Positions 51,190 to 63,188 of a DNA stretch of 64,000 nucleotides are shown here, in pieces (within the stretch, counting starts at the first letter, position 1; each line of letters opens with the position of its first letter). A program made the position numbers and the translations under genes. The stretch is taken from positions 8,111,973-8,175,972 of the forward strand of contig JABAKD010000012.1 of assembly GCA_012845835.1 (NCBI GenBank), given 5' to 3'. The notes below the pieces were generated by a model. That model ran no database searches. It was given only the letters and a program-made list of their open reading frames with translations, and had not been told where the DNA came from. The DNA comes from Undaria pinnatifida (Eukaryota; Sar; Phaeophyceae; Laminariales; Alariaceae).

Positions 51190-53681
51190 CTTTTCAAACC
51201 CTTGCCAGCTGCTAGTTTACGAAACACCATGTCCCGTATCGTCCGCATTATTCCGGGTGTCCACCTTATATGCATCGGACTTCCACCTCCCTTTCTCGCT
51301 GTATGACTCGTTCCGACACGTCACCTCCAGTTGCAAGCATTGAGGCACTTCCTATCCTCAGCGAGTGCAGAGCGTACTGTTCGGGGTTACGTCCCAACTT
51401 TCCAAATATCTCTCTCAACGCTCGTAACGCCTGACCACATCCCCACACTCTTACTTGCCTCCCTGAACGGTACGAGGAATGTGGCGCATGTTCAAGAGGT
51501 AGAGCTGCGAAACATGACAGTAGTGCTACCATAAGAGCAACGGCTCCGCCACCCTGACCCATCGCAGAACACGGGCCCGAACCTCGCTCCAGGTACGTAC
51601 AATGACGCTTCCGACTTGAGCCTGGTCGCCTTTGTGGCCGCGGAATCACACCTCAACCCGATCGGCATCATTCCATTGAAGACGCCTCAACTGTCTGTTG
51701 CCAGAAAAGAACGCAGCATCACTTCGCGTGAGACAATGCGCTGGGTTCACCACACCTGAGCCATTAGCAAATTCCTCATCTGACCTGGCTAAGAAAAAAT
51801 ACCTCATGCCCACACATAACCAAAGCACTCTACCCCCAGAACCCCAGGAAGGTATCAGTTCCTGCCCCTTGATCAATATATGCCACGATATAGGGAGCCG
51901 AACCCGATGCCGTGTTCCCGCCAATGTATGCGATCGCGAGATACCTTGCCATACACTCTTGATCAACGGCGATCGGATCGACAGCTCGATGCCAACATCA
52001 ACCCGATGGAAATGTTGAATCGCAGCTAGCTTACTCGAAATAGTTCCGGCTTGATTGTTCTGTGACGCACAACACTACGTAGCAAAGTCAATCAAAGCCC
52101 ACACATTGGCCGCCTTCGACTCACACGGTCGCACATACCGGTCCTGCGCGGTTCACCCGCGAAAAGTGCACCACGACCGGAAACCCGACGCGTAAGTTCT
52201 TTCAGACGATGTCGCAACTGATCGACGGAGGTACTGGTGCCCATAATTCCTGTACAAAGATCTGCACCCGCTTGCCCCAAGTTCTGCTCCTGGTTGAGAA
52301 AACGACGCCAACCTCGGCCGTACAAGCTGCGCGTCATCCGCTGAAACCCGAGCTCGTTCGGTCGCCGAAGTTGGCCCCGCCAACTGACGGAGCCCGCACC
52401 CCTGTTCGTCGTCACCCTTGGACGATTTAGCAGAGCTTCCACCTTTTCCGCTTACGTCTCCGTCTCCCGACGCGGAAGCGCTCGGTACCGTGCGAACGCC
52501 AGCCTTGGGTTTCTTGCGTGCGGCCCCACTTGCGCCTCCTCCGCTTTCCTTCTGTTCCCGGAATTTGTCGGCCGGATCGTGGCGGTACTTGTACGGACCT
52601 CCGTTTCGCTCGAACCGGCGTCCCCACCGAGAGGCCCAACCGAAGCACGGAAGCTGAGCGGAGTCTTCATCCCTGCGCACACGTTTGACCGCACGCCCTC
52701 TTTTTTCACGAGGTACGACCGGTTCCTTGTGAATGCCGCCGTGCTCCAGCCCACCAGAGTCAATTTAGGCGCCAATCTTCGCCCAGGTGGGAACCACCGC
52801 TCCTGGCAATTCGTCGATCTCCGGCGGCTCGTGCCAGTTAGACATAGTGGAGAGAGCTGCGTCGTGAACCGCGGCCGACCAATCCTCGATATCTTTGTTG
52901 GTGACACGGGCTATCCTCGCCTTGTAGACCGGCATTTGAATCGCGTGGTGGTTTGCTTCGCCGTGTGGTGTCACCATGTCGACACCGTACTGGAATGCCG
53001 CGCGTAGCTTCTCCACCCGCGTCTTTCCCCCCACCGAAGGAATGTCCCGTCCGATGACGAGAAGCCACACCTTCGCCAGAATGGCGACCTGCTTTTCGAT
53101 GTCGATGGTGCCAGCAGTGCCCGGTTCCGCCCCACGCGGAATAAATGCGGTGACATCAAGCCCGGCTAGAGCCTTGACCTGTTCCACTACCGCAGAAGAT
53201 GCTAGGGCGGTGTTCTTAAATACCCCTTGCAGCTGGACCCTCTACAATTCACACCCCTTCGGCTTCTCATCACAAACGACCCAAAACGCTCGAAGGTTGA
53301 GGTTCTTCCAAGCCGGGATGCTCTCCTTCAGCCATAACTTGTCCGACAGGCTACCGCGGGCGGAAGCCGCACCGTTATGCTGCCCCTGGTCACTGATCGG
53401 CTCGTCAGCGTCTTGGTTGGCTTGGATGTCATCCAGCATATTCTGAAGGTGCCCGAGCATGTCCTCAATCTTTTCGAGCCGCCCCCCCCGTTCTCGGCGG
53501 TACTGTCCTCAATCTTTTCGAGCCGCCCCCCGTTCTCGGCCACACTGGCCTCGAACGCGTCAAGCCGATCGTTAACCGCCTCGCGGTGCACAGCGTTTTC
53601 AGCTTGGCGGACTGAACGTTCGCCCGTGTTGTTGCTACCGCCACCAGACCGGTTGTTCGCACCGCTCGGCTTACCGCTCAT
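51190..53681 (-). pseudogene. Tyrosine-recombinase gene of a DIRS- or Crypton-like element, broken
   Basis: ATG at 53681 (MSGKPSGANNRSGGGSNNTG) starts a long minus-strand frame. Coiled-coil-like RLDAFEASVAENGGRLEKIE comes first, then a region of unknown function (DKLWLKESIPAWKNLNLRAF to PGAVVPTWAKIGA). A Lys/Ser linker and the DNA-binding core (SSERTYASGFRSWCTF near 52175) follow. The catalytic domain has FFLARSDEEF (box I Arg), FRGHKGDQAQVG and YALHSLRIG (HxxR). It continues, after a one-base shift, as GRWKSDAYKVDTRNN near 51260. In-frame stops occur at 53242, 52765, 52153, about 52080 and 51646. Frame changes lie in a G run at about 53488, near 51600 and near 51302. RT is absent from this locus, so the class is inferred. 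Confidence 0.8.
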
Positions 53682-54117
53682 CGTGGAAATAAACGCCCTT
53701 TTGCTTATTTCCGCTCAAGCAGCCAGCATGGGCACACACGCATATCATTGTCGTGTACGCATATCATTGTCGTGTATGTACACCTTTGCTTATTAGGCAA
53801 AATGCTCGATTGTTACCACTGCCTTGTTTGCGAACTGGTGTTTCAGCGAGGAAGTCAGTCAATTCGATTCAGAGTATCATTTATTTTTGCGCCCCATCAC
53901 AACCACGCAAGGGGTGTCCGCAATAATACTTATATTTCCTGTCTGACAACCATTCCCACCAACACAGGGTAAACCATATCGAGAAATGCAATGGTACCGC
54001 TATTCCATCGTCGTCTTGCCACGACGTCGTCATCACATATATGCATGTACCTGATCCGCTTCTGTACGGTCCGAAATTAATTAATCACGTTTTTCGACGT
54101 ATGCCATTGTTGTTTTT
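53682..54117. other. No feature
   Basis: A duplicated GCATATCATTGTCGTGTA (53739 and 53757) is the only structure noted. Confidence 0.4.
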
Positions 54118-54600
54118 ACGAGGGCTCCGCATGGGTGCCGGCGATTGTTGTTTTTACAAGAGCTCCGCATGGTTGCCGGCATTCGCCGGCACCCATGCTC
54201 CGGGTAGGGCAGGGCAGCACTTCGACTTGTTCGATTCAATATTCGATAGAGAGTAAAAACCGTTACCAAACAACACATAGTCTACGCGTGTAGAACGTAA
54301 AGTAATGCCAAGAGATTGATATAGACTAACAGTGGACTACTTACTACTTCTGTCGTTTCCTCCGTTTCTCCGTTTCTTGCGTGAATGCGATTCCGAGCTT
54401 CATCTTATATATATATATATTTCGATCGGAAAAATCCGAGCCCACGCAGACTGACCCTCTAGTCTGGCCACGAAGAGACGTTTCGAGTGCGTTTCTTGAC
54501 GTTTCGACTCAACCAAGCATCCAGGGCCAGCAGAGGGATGGCCAAATGTTTGCTGCATGTTATCTACGTAGCAACTGACGGGCGCGCACTGAGCAAGCTT
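54118..54600 (-). repeat. Hairpin-ended repeat Rep2, copy 2
   Basis: Same orientation as the 3.0-kb copy. The hairpin end is present twice (AGGGCTCCGCATGGGTGCCG at 54121 and AGAGCTCCGCATGGTTGCCG at 54159), so this end was duplicated. The shared body runs to about 54545. Confidence 0.8.
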
Positions 54601-54629
54601 CTGCTACTACATGCATGATACCATAATAT

Positions 54630-54722
54630 AATACGCGCGATGGGAGTATCACACACAGCTTGCAAAGATGAGTTTCGACAAAATCTTCGATCTCACAGCT
54701 GCTTGAGTTTTTTTTTGTTTTA
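54630..54722 (+). repeat. Dispersed repeat Rep1, 3' half
   Basis: ATACGCGCGATGGGAGTATC, then GAGTTTCGACAAAATCTTCG and CTCACAGCTG, T run at the end. It directly follows Rep2. Confidence 0.8.
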
Positions 54723-55129
54723 CAATATGTAGATCCGAGGCTCGCAGACCGGCTGTGTCTCTGTGTGTATAGTGATCGTGGGGAGACTTGCTGACGGTAT
54801 TCTAGGCGTGAAACACGGTATTGCTGCCTTCGTCATTCAATTCCTCGAATGCTATTATGATAATGCTGCTACTTGTTGCTGTAGGCCACTCTCGTCTGGT
54901 CGATGGAATATAAGTAGTACGCGATAGCACTGAACAAAGAATTTGGTAGTTAAGAATTTCAGGCTTGATCGAGTTTTAGACAAAAATATAAACATGAAGT
55001 TCCTGGTACGGCCTCTTTGTCGGATTACTGGTCACTTATTGGCCGGAGATCGTACCTAAAGTAACCGTCATCTTGGGAAGATAGGGTCCATTCCCAGAAT
55101 CATTATCCATTCACACATATACAACTCCG

Positions 55130-55640
55130 ACAACCCGGGAACGAACACGGATATATCACCAGGACTGATACCTCCCCGCACAGTGTGGAAATCCCCAATG
55201 CCACCGACCGGCCGATCTCTATTCGGTTGGGGTTCGCATATATTAGAGCCAGCTCCACCCGGGGACGATAAGATCCCATCCCCGGTCCAGGGGTCATCCC
55301 ATATAACCCAAAAATTAGACACACGGGGGAAGAAAACCGAGTTCTCTCTGGTCGACACCGCCCCCCACGGTGTGGAAACCCCAGTTCCATTGGCTAGAAT
55401 CGCTGATTGGTTCGAGCTCCACAGCGGCCCCCCACTCTAGTAGGTGGATGATAGAGGCTCACCAACCGATGAGGGGCAGTTCCGTAAAGGGCCCCATCCC
55501 CGGTTCAGAAATCCTCCGAATCTCTACAGCCCCAGCAACTCGGGAACTATAACGATGATCTCCCGGGTCGATGTACCTCCCCGCACGGCGTGTCAAACCC
55601 GACTCCATTGGCCTATTTCTCGTGATTGTCTGGTAGGCTT
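55130..55640 (+). repeat. Degenerate satellite, three units of about 200 bp
   Basis: ACCTCCCCGCACAGTGTGG (55170), ACCGCCCCCCACGGTGTGG (55358) and ACCTCCCCGCACGGCGTG (55580), each followed by AAA.CCC...TTGGC. The open frames here are by-products. Confidence 0.65.
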
Positions 55641-57314
55641 TGACCCCTTTAAGCTCCCAATTATTTCGACCAAGTCAGGTTTTCTCGCATACTTCTCGCA
55701 TACGGCAAGCAGTTGCAATGCGAGCGCAGTTCAATGAGTCATTTGCATGATACGTCGCACAAGAAAGCGATTTTGAGCCTATATTAGGTTGGCGTGCCGA
55801 GAAGCACGCTCAAAATAAGGATGAGAAACGCTTGAACAGCAGCACCAGCACCAAACGCAATATAAATGGACGAATTAGGTCCATTTGTATGCAGGATTCA
55901 GGGCCCCCCGGGTACGAGCACACTTTTTCAAACAAAAATGGGGTGTTCAAAGAAAAATGACATAATAATATGTGGAACTAAGACTGGCACGACTCGAGCA
56001 TAATAACCAACCGTGGAAGAAAAACTGAAATTTGGCCAAAACAGTGCTTCTTTGACTCACTGGCATAATGGTCGAATAATCATGGAATACTTGCTGTGCC
56101 AGAATAATCACCTCTTTGTCGCTTATGCGGCACAGAAAAAAACGCTGAAAAATCCGAGTTCATTCGTCGCTTCTTGGGTCAGAAACCTAAGCTCGCTAAT
56201 GTTTTCGCCGGTTTTCTTGCATACTACTCGCGCAGGGCAAAAAATTGCCATGCGACCGCAATTCGTACCAAAACCTCAACCTCGGGATGAATCTATGCAG
56301 TTGGTGCCCAGAGCGTCATGATAAAGCCATTCGGGACATAGGAGAGCGGTCAATTCGCCATGTTCCGGCATACTAACAGCCATATATATTGCCCACAACA
56401 GATAAGAGCAAAGAACGCCTGCTTCGGCTTGAAACAGGGTGATCTTGAATCGGAATATAATACTCCTTTTCTTTCTTCTCTGTCTTTTCTATTATTTTCT
56501 CTTTTCCAATTGACATGCGTCTGACGTGCGTATGCGTAGTGATAGGTACCACGAGATATTGGTGCAGAAGATGCCTATTTATGATGATTCTGCTATATCG
56601 TCGATTGCTGTGGCGCACAGGAAATATTGTCAAGAAGATCCCTATTACTCTTTATCATCGGTTAATTCCTGTCGAGCGCGAGATGACATTTTTCAAGAAG
56701 ATCCCTATATTTTATTATACTGTCATCAATTAATTGCTGACGCACACGATGCATTGACCAGCAACAACAACAGTCAGTAGTCAGCGCAATTGTTGCAACC
56801 ACACAACAAAATGTTCGAAACACCACTGCCTTGATAATCACACCAACCTTTAGAAGTGCGTCAACGTTTCGTTTGCGGGGATAAATATACATGGAATTAG
56901 TGTGGGAAATTGATTATGCGGTCCTGAAAGATGGATCGTGGATCGTGGACCAATATATACGGAACGACTCTTTGGAGCGGCGATGAAAAAGACTGACAAA
57001 ACATTGTTTCTCGTACTGCGATGTTGGAAAGCGACTCCGTTCGTTGTGTTTGTTTTCTATTTTCGTTATGGTCTGGCCTGTTTTGTTATGTCCTCGTACC
57101 CGGTACGCTAGCATTTTACTTGCTTTATGCCTTGATTAATTGCGATTGTTTGGTTTACTCTGTCTCACAGTCTGTGACCACAAAATATGACGTTGTATCT
57201 CTCCAGGATGAAGAATCATCACGGACACTGGGTGTAATGATGTTGGGTAGGGAACGGCCCCCCTCGCAGACAAGGAACGCTCGAACAAAGGTATTCAACC
57301 TTGAAATCCGATGT
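55640..57314. other. No gene recognised
   Basis: Two diverged copies of TTTTCT(C/T)GCATACT(T/A)CTCGC lie at about 55680 and 56215, and CAAGAAGATCCCTAT occurs twice (56630 and 56692). A T-rich coding-like stretch at 56526-56780 consists of these short repeats and is not accepted. Confidence 0.45.
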
Positions 57315-57765
57315 CGAAAAGCAACGACACAGCAGTCAGTCGTACGATGTGCACAATAGGCCAAACGCTTCGAGGTGTGACCATGAAAAAAGTGTGGTGG
57401 GAACGAAATAAAAAACCAATTCGGAAATGATGCCAACTTGGAAATACATGTTTTCCCATACAAGTATGTTTTTCTCGTTCAAGCTCTGCATATATATGCC
57501 AAGATCCAAGAATAGCTCGGCGTATACCGCCCAAAATACAAAAAATTGCGCACTTCTCGCTAGTCTCGCTCAGCCCACGTACCCGATCCCGGCCAGGTGC
57601 GGAACGGATACGGCAGGGCAAGGGGCGTTTGAGCCACCCCCCGAAAACGGCGCTCGAACGAAGCTATTTGACCGAGAATTCCAGTTCCGAGAATCGCATA
57701 CTGAGGCCGATACGAAAAAAACTCCTGACCGAATCCCGAAAAAAAAGAATGATAATATATGTATT
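57315..57765 (+). repeat. Dispersed repeat Rep3, copy 2
   Basis: Collinear with 6925-7345: TGCCAAGATCCAAGAATAGC, ACCGCCCAAAATACAAAAA, GAGAATTCCAGTTCCGAGAA. Small indels throughout. Confidence 0.75.
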
Positions 57766-58580
57766 TATAATGCTGTTCAGAAACATTGTGAACATATTAA
57801 TCTGTGCCCCATCGCAACCGCGTGAGAAGTACCAGCAAGATTATCCAGTGACACAGCACAGCTATTTAACTCAAGCATATACGCACTGATATTCAGCAGA
57901 TAAAACAATGTGATCATTCTGAAACAGTCTGCGCCCCATCGCGACAGCACGAGAGGTGACCAGCCAGAATATACAGTTTCACTTCGTATACCCAGCCGTT
58001 TTTTAGCGCTTTAAGATTTTGTCGCCTTGCCGCGACCTGTGAATTATGCCACTCATTTTCTTTCGTCCAACAAGACGCAATTTCTGCCCTTGCGGCGGAC
58101 TATCTACAAGTATGCACGTTCAAGACCTCTTGAGCGTTTGGCTGAGAAGGTTTTCTCTCACCGAACCATGCGAGTGGGAAGTCATTCATTCATATTGCCA
58201 TATTATATACTTGTATTCGCGTTCAAGACCCCTCGAGTCGATCGTTTGGCTATGAAGATTACCTCTCACCCAGCAGTCCGCATGGGGAATCACCCGCTCA
58301 TTATGCCACATAATATTTGTGTGTTTGCGAAAATACGTTTTTAGAAATATACTCCTTCAAAAATTGTCCCGAAGGCAATATTGCGGTAAATTTTTGAAAA
58401 AAAGGCAAAAATGTACTTTGTCGAAGGTAGGTTTTGATCAAAAGTTACGGTAAATTTTGTCTCTGTTTCATTGGCCTACAACGCACCGAGCATTTGTCCG
58501 AGGCAGAACGCCTCTACAAGGGTCTATAGCGCCCTAAGCAGGACCAGTTTGAAGCACCACGCCTCCCGGGTCCATCTTAA
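57766..58580. repeat. Short tandem duplications
   Basis: Two units of about 115 bp with GCCCCATCGC(A/G)AC (57805 and 57930), and two of about 117 bp with GTTCAAGACC(T/C)CT(T/C)GAG and CTCTCACC (58110 and 58220). Otherwise featureless. Confidence 0.55.
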
Positions 58581-58584
58581 CGTT

Positions 58585-58888
58585 ACGCAGCCGCGACACA
58601 GCAGTAGCGGCAGCAACAGTTTGCATTCAGCAGCAGCAGGCACGCATCTCAGCTGTGGGCACGTCCCCTTCCATGGCCCACCTACAACAGCCGCGACATG
58701 GCCGACACAGCAGCAGCAGCAGCCGCTACGCAATAGCAGCAGCTACTACCGCGGGCTGCGCCGTGAAGAAGCTGGGATGATGGGGGTGGCAGCAGAGGAG
58801 GTGCTGCCAAAGAGAGCTCTGCACGAACCTTGGCCTCTGCCTCCAAGCGAATCCGTGCCATCATCGCATTATCGGGTGCCCCGCTCAT
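58585..58888 (-). CDS. Possible 5' exon with CAG-encoded Ala run, unknown
   Basis: Minus strand from ATG 58888: MSGAPDNAMMARIRLEAEA, then KVRAELSLAAPPLLPPPSSQ before a CAG/GCT triplet tract gives Ala-rich peptide. The plus strand is open too because of triplet bias. No splice partner seen, so it is weak. Confidence 0.2.
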
Positions 58889-58930
58889 CGGCCCGAAGAA
58901 GACTGGGAGAGAGGCGACTTGGGCTCGATG

Positions 58931-60239
58931 CGTAGTGTGGTGTCGCGTGTATTGTAGGTGGTGTGTTCGTTAGGTGCTGTGTGAGGACGGCGTGCCTAAC
59001 TCCCGATAAAAATTTAAAATTCACGCCGCGTTGCCGCACATCCCCGTTTCCCTTCTAAATTTCGGAGGCGTCGCCTGCAGGGTTTATTTTACCTCTAGCG
59101 CAAACACACCAAAATTTTGGTGGGAAGGCAATTCACTTTTTTTAGCGGAAGGCAAGTAAATTTTTAGAAACGTATTTTCGCAAACACTCTTTTGATCGTG
59201 CACGTACACGTCGATCTTAATTTTTTCATCTGTACACACCAAGGAATTTTTCAGTTGCTCGGGATGAGCGATACCTTACACGTGCAATGTTTTTGCGATG
59301 CCTTGCCACAACGTATGAACTCCATTGCAATAATAAGTATAGTATGACATCACGACTCACCCAACAGCAGTATAATATCGCGACTCACCCAACAGCAGTA
59401 ATGTGGAGCGGATTTTGTGGTCAACTTACAGAATATATGAAATAGTCTGCGCCCAACGTGACGTGAAGCCAAATTCAGTTGACACACCAACCGCCTGCTG
59501 CTGTATGTAACTTTTTTTTCCTGCTGCTACATGTGATCGAATTGCGATAATACCGCTGACGTTTCAACCAACAGCAATCCAACGCGTTTGTCTGCGGGTC
59601 CTTGTGTTCAAACACACCATGTATGTTTCAACCAACAGCAATCCAACGCATTTTTCTGCGGGTCCTTGTGGTCAAACACAACTATGTACGATAAAAACAA
59701 GTACTGAGTACATTTTTGGCACCAAAGATTGTTCATTTTTCATCTGATGAACTGTCCCAATGTAATACGATAAGCCACATGTACTCGAAATATCGTTGTG
59801 TACCCACGCCCAGGCCGCCAAGAGTACGATCAGGCACGATCCCTTTCACGATTACGAGCATCATCGTATCTCTGCCTCGATCGGGGGGAGAGTCCGATGA
59901 TATCTCGTTGCCGCGATCTTGTGATGCGCATGTGCTTGATCATGATGTTGAATTGGTTGCAATTTCGTCGCTTTTGTTTGTGTTTGTTTTTGCACAAGCA
60001 ACACAACTCGCTCGAACCGTTTCCAAACGCACGCATACGCTTTCGGCCGACCAGTATCGGGGATCGAGACAAACAACAACCCGTATCTGCACGTAATATC
60101 ATACGGGTCGAGGCGAGGCCCGTTGTCGACGCTTCCGAGCTCGCTTCCTGTGCCTAGTATGAAGCGCTTTGCCTTCGATGTTGCTTCTTACTCTCGCTAA
60201 TTTCCCGATTCGCCGTCTAGCGATGAACTCGAGAATCAC
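58931..60239. other. No gene recognised
   Basis: Apart from the tandem duplications at 59.34-59.70 kb, nothing stands out. Overlapping frames on both strands at 59.8-60.1 kb lack domains or splice context. Confidence 0.45.
59340..59695 (+). repeat. Two short tandem duplications
   Basis: CGACTCACCCAACAGCAGTA at 59351 and 59380. GTTTCAACCAACAGCAATCC at 59560 and 59625 with TCTGCGGGTCCTTGTG following each. Confidence 0.85.
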
Positions 60240-60515
60240 GAAATCACGAATTATCAGGTACAGCGAGCGACCGCATTCCAGTTGTAAACAACTGCTCTGT
60301 CTGTTCGCGTGTTCTACCAGTCTGCCAGCACCGTCCCGTGCGGTATCTACTTGGTATCCCCACAAGCGCGATCAACCAAACAATGCCAGCTGCTGCTGTC
60401 AAAGTGTGCTACGTACTTCGTACTCCGCCAGAGAATATGAACCATAACGCCGAATTCTATCTAGAACAACAAACAACATATTATTATTATCGGTTCCCAA
60501 TTCCTATTAATATTT
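60240..60515 (+). repeat. Repeat module B, copy 2
   Basis: AAATCACGAATTATCAGGTA to ATTCCTATTAATATT, same orientation as 50625-50930. Confidence 0.85.
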
Positions 60516-60529
60516 GTCTTTTTCCCGCT

Positions 60530-61110
60530 TGAGAAGCGATGTCATGCATAAGGTGAACGCCTCTCGCAGGAGAAAAACCGGGGACAGAACATGGACGGCA
60601 CGCGCGTGACACGAAGCGCATAATACACGCACCGTACGTATGACGTAAGGCGCGCAGCGCACCCAAACATACGTATTTAAATAGTAATGTCGGCAACCCG
60701 TCTCTGTACAGGGTAACCACATAGTTTCGGGGAGCCATGCAATGTGCGAGCATACATCTCACGACAAAACTTAAGGAAGTGCACGTACTCCCGTGGTAGG
60801 CTTCGTAGCAGAAAAATCAGGTTTGCATCCAAATCTTACGTACGTAAAAGTAAGTCCTTTCACGGGGATAGGAGATGCGGAAACCCCGGGGATAGGAGAT
60901 TTGGAAACCCGGGGACTTGTCTTATCCATGCCTACGGGCAAAAAGGTTAAAAAAGCTTGCCGCGAGCGACACACCGCGCGCAAACCTCGACGACAGTGAC
61001 CGCGGGGTCCGAGTCGTGTCCACCCCCTTTGGCGTTTGGGATTAAGGTGCAAGCACGAAGATATATTATGCCCGAAAACAGAGGCAAACATGGCAATTAC
61101 AACTATACAC
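60530..61110 (-). repeat. Repeat module A, minus copy
   Basis: Reverse complement of 49466-50055. Directly abuts module B here, without the foldback. Confidence 0.85.
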
Positions 61111-62102
61111 TTATTTAGTGGTTTAGAATCAGGCAAGTCCGATCAGGCTAGCCCGTTCGTCGATCGTATGTGACGCGGTTTCATGATGTTTTGTCTTGTT
61201 TGGTCCTTTGCGTTACTGTAGCATCCTCGAGTCTTGTTTTCACCACGCGGTCTACACGCAGTTGCCATTTTTGAGTTTTTTTTTCCTGTATGACACGACC
61301 GCAATTTGTTACCTGACGCGCTACCTCGGTATCTCTTAAAACCGACCTCCTTTGAACTGTGGCCACCTGTGTACATATTTACTGTCTCTGTTTTCGTGCG
61401 TTAAAATAAGTCGAGGCTGGAGACAGGCAGTGCGAATGTTACTCATTCGCCTGTTTGCTACCGCAATCGCAATAGTCCGGTCTGGAAATTGTGAATTTGT
61501 AAGTTCCAATCTCGAAATTATGACCCTTGACCAATCAGCGTCCACCCAAAATTAACAAAATCTTAACGTGGTTGTGGTCTCTGGCGGAATGGAATTTGAT
61601 CTGTAAGTCGGTTTGACCGCTGGCAAAGCAGAGCGCCGCAGCAGGAACGGTAGACGCACGCGCAGCAGTGCGCATAGCATCGGCAACCCCGAGACCTGGG
61701 ACACCAATCCGTAGAGGCGGATAGGGTGAACACTTTAGGAAGGGATTCGTAGTTCATTAGTCGCCACGTACGTATCCTTCGGCCGCGTGCGACGCTGATT
61801 TCGGGCCTTTTGGATAGTATCTCGCATGCTTCCATTTATTGAGTTGGTTAAAATAAATCTTCGATAGCGCGTGACAAGAGCGTTCGAATGAACCTATTTA
61901 TACGGATAGGATCTAACTGTAGCACTTGTGGTGGCGTCGCTGCAGAGGGCACTTCATGGGACAAAAATATTGCAAATCTCGATAACTGACAGCGACCCGT
62001 ACCGAAAATGCCTGCGCAAGCCTTGGAATATTTCCTCCTTTCTTTCCCATAAGCCCCCCTATGGACAAATTTGGCGACAGACAGTTACAGGCTGGTTCAC
62101 GT
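61111..62102. other. No gene recognised
   Basis: AT-balanced sequence with no repeat or coding signal that I can support. Confidence 0.45.
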
Positions 62103-62412
62103 TAAAACGCCCAAATTCATTCCCCGGCGAATATCCACGCCGTTTTTTCGATTCAGACCGTGAAATTTTGCACACGTGTTCTGTGTGCCCTTGCGAAGAC
62201 CTCATCCGATTGTTGTGTTTTGTTTTTGTTTTTGCCTGATTTTTAGTCAGTTAAAGTTTTTCGTAAAATGTGGACCACCTTGGCCCAATTTTTTCGGCGA
62301 CAAAAAAAAAGGGAAAACCCCCGCGGGTCAGACCTCGGGATGGGCATTTAGAACACGTGTGCAAAATTTCAGGGTCTATCTCTCAAAAAAGGCGTGGACA
62401 TTTGGACTTTTG
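62103..62412. repeat. Inverted repeat, arms about 75 bp
   Basis: Arm 62103-62185 and arm 62340-62412 share, inverted, AGAACACGTGTGCAAAATTT and GGCGTGGA(T/C)ATT, with a spacer of about 155 bp. A small foldback or two opposed repeat copies. Confidence 0.7.
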
Positions 62413-63188
62413 TGCGTAAAAATGAGTAAGATACGTGATTTCCTTCAAATTATTTGGTTTTAGTTTGGGATCAAGTTTTTTCGCTAGATTCTACTTAATG
62501 TTGAACACAGGCAGGTCAGATCTTCGATTTTTTGCGCGAAAAATGCACGGACATGCCTTGGAGTGCGTCCAACCAGGTCGTGCAAAATGCGGGGCAATTT
62601 GTTTTTTCGCTCCGCTGGAAAAAATCCTGAATGTGAAGGTCTGTCATTGGTCGACCGCGAGTTTTGCTCCTAGAGATAGCCCGAGGCCGGTAAACAAAAA
62701 AATGGCCATGTCACCCTCTTCCACTGGTCATAGGGGTCACTATGATACCAAATATCCACTCTTTGACTAGATACGTATTGCGAGCGGTATTCGTGGGGAA
62801 GAGAATTTGGGGGGGGGTTACTTGAACCAGCCTGTAAAACGTCTGACTCGCTAGGACTGCACGATGATGGCCACGCACAAATAGCCGGCGCCTTACGCAA
62901 CGGGTCTTTTTTACATTTTTTTTATGCAGGAACCGTGCAAACTCTACGAATTCGAAAGAGTGTTTCATCATCAATTTGTTTCGCCATATTGCCAACCTTA
63001 AATCCCCCACGATGGCTGCCTTTTTATTATGTCCGTTAGGTAGTAGTGTGGAGGTGAAGGTGATTTGACTTATTCGGACTAATTCAAGACAATAATTATT
63101 TTGCACTTGCGAGGAAGGCGATATATAAGTGGTCGATGTCTCGCTTGCGCTGTAATACTCATACGTACCCTGGCCCCCTCCCCGACAG
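62413..63188. other. No gene recognised
   Basis: Nothing beyond short A or G runs. Confidence 0.4.
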
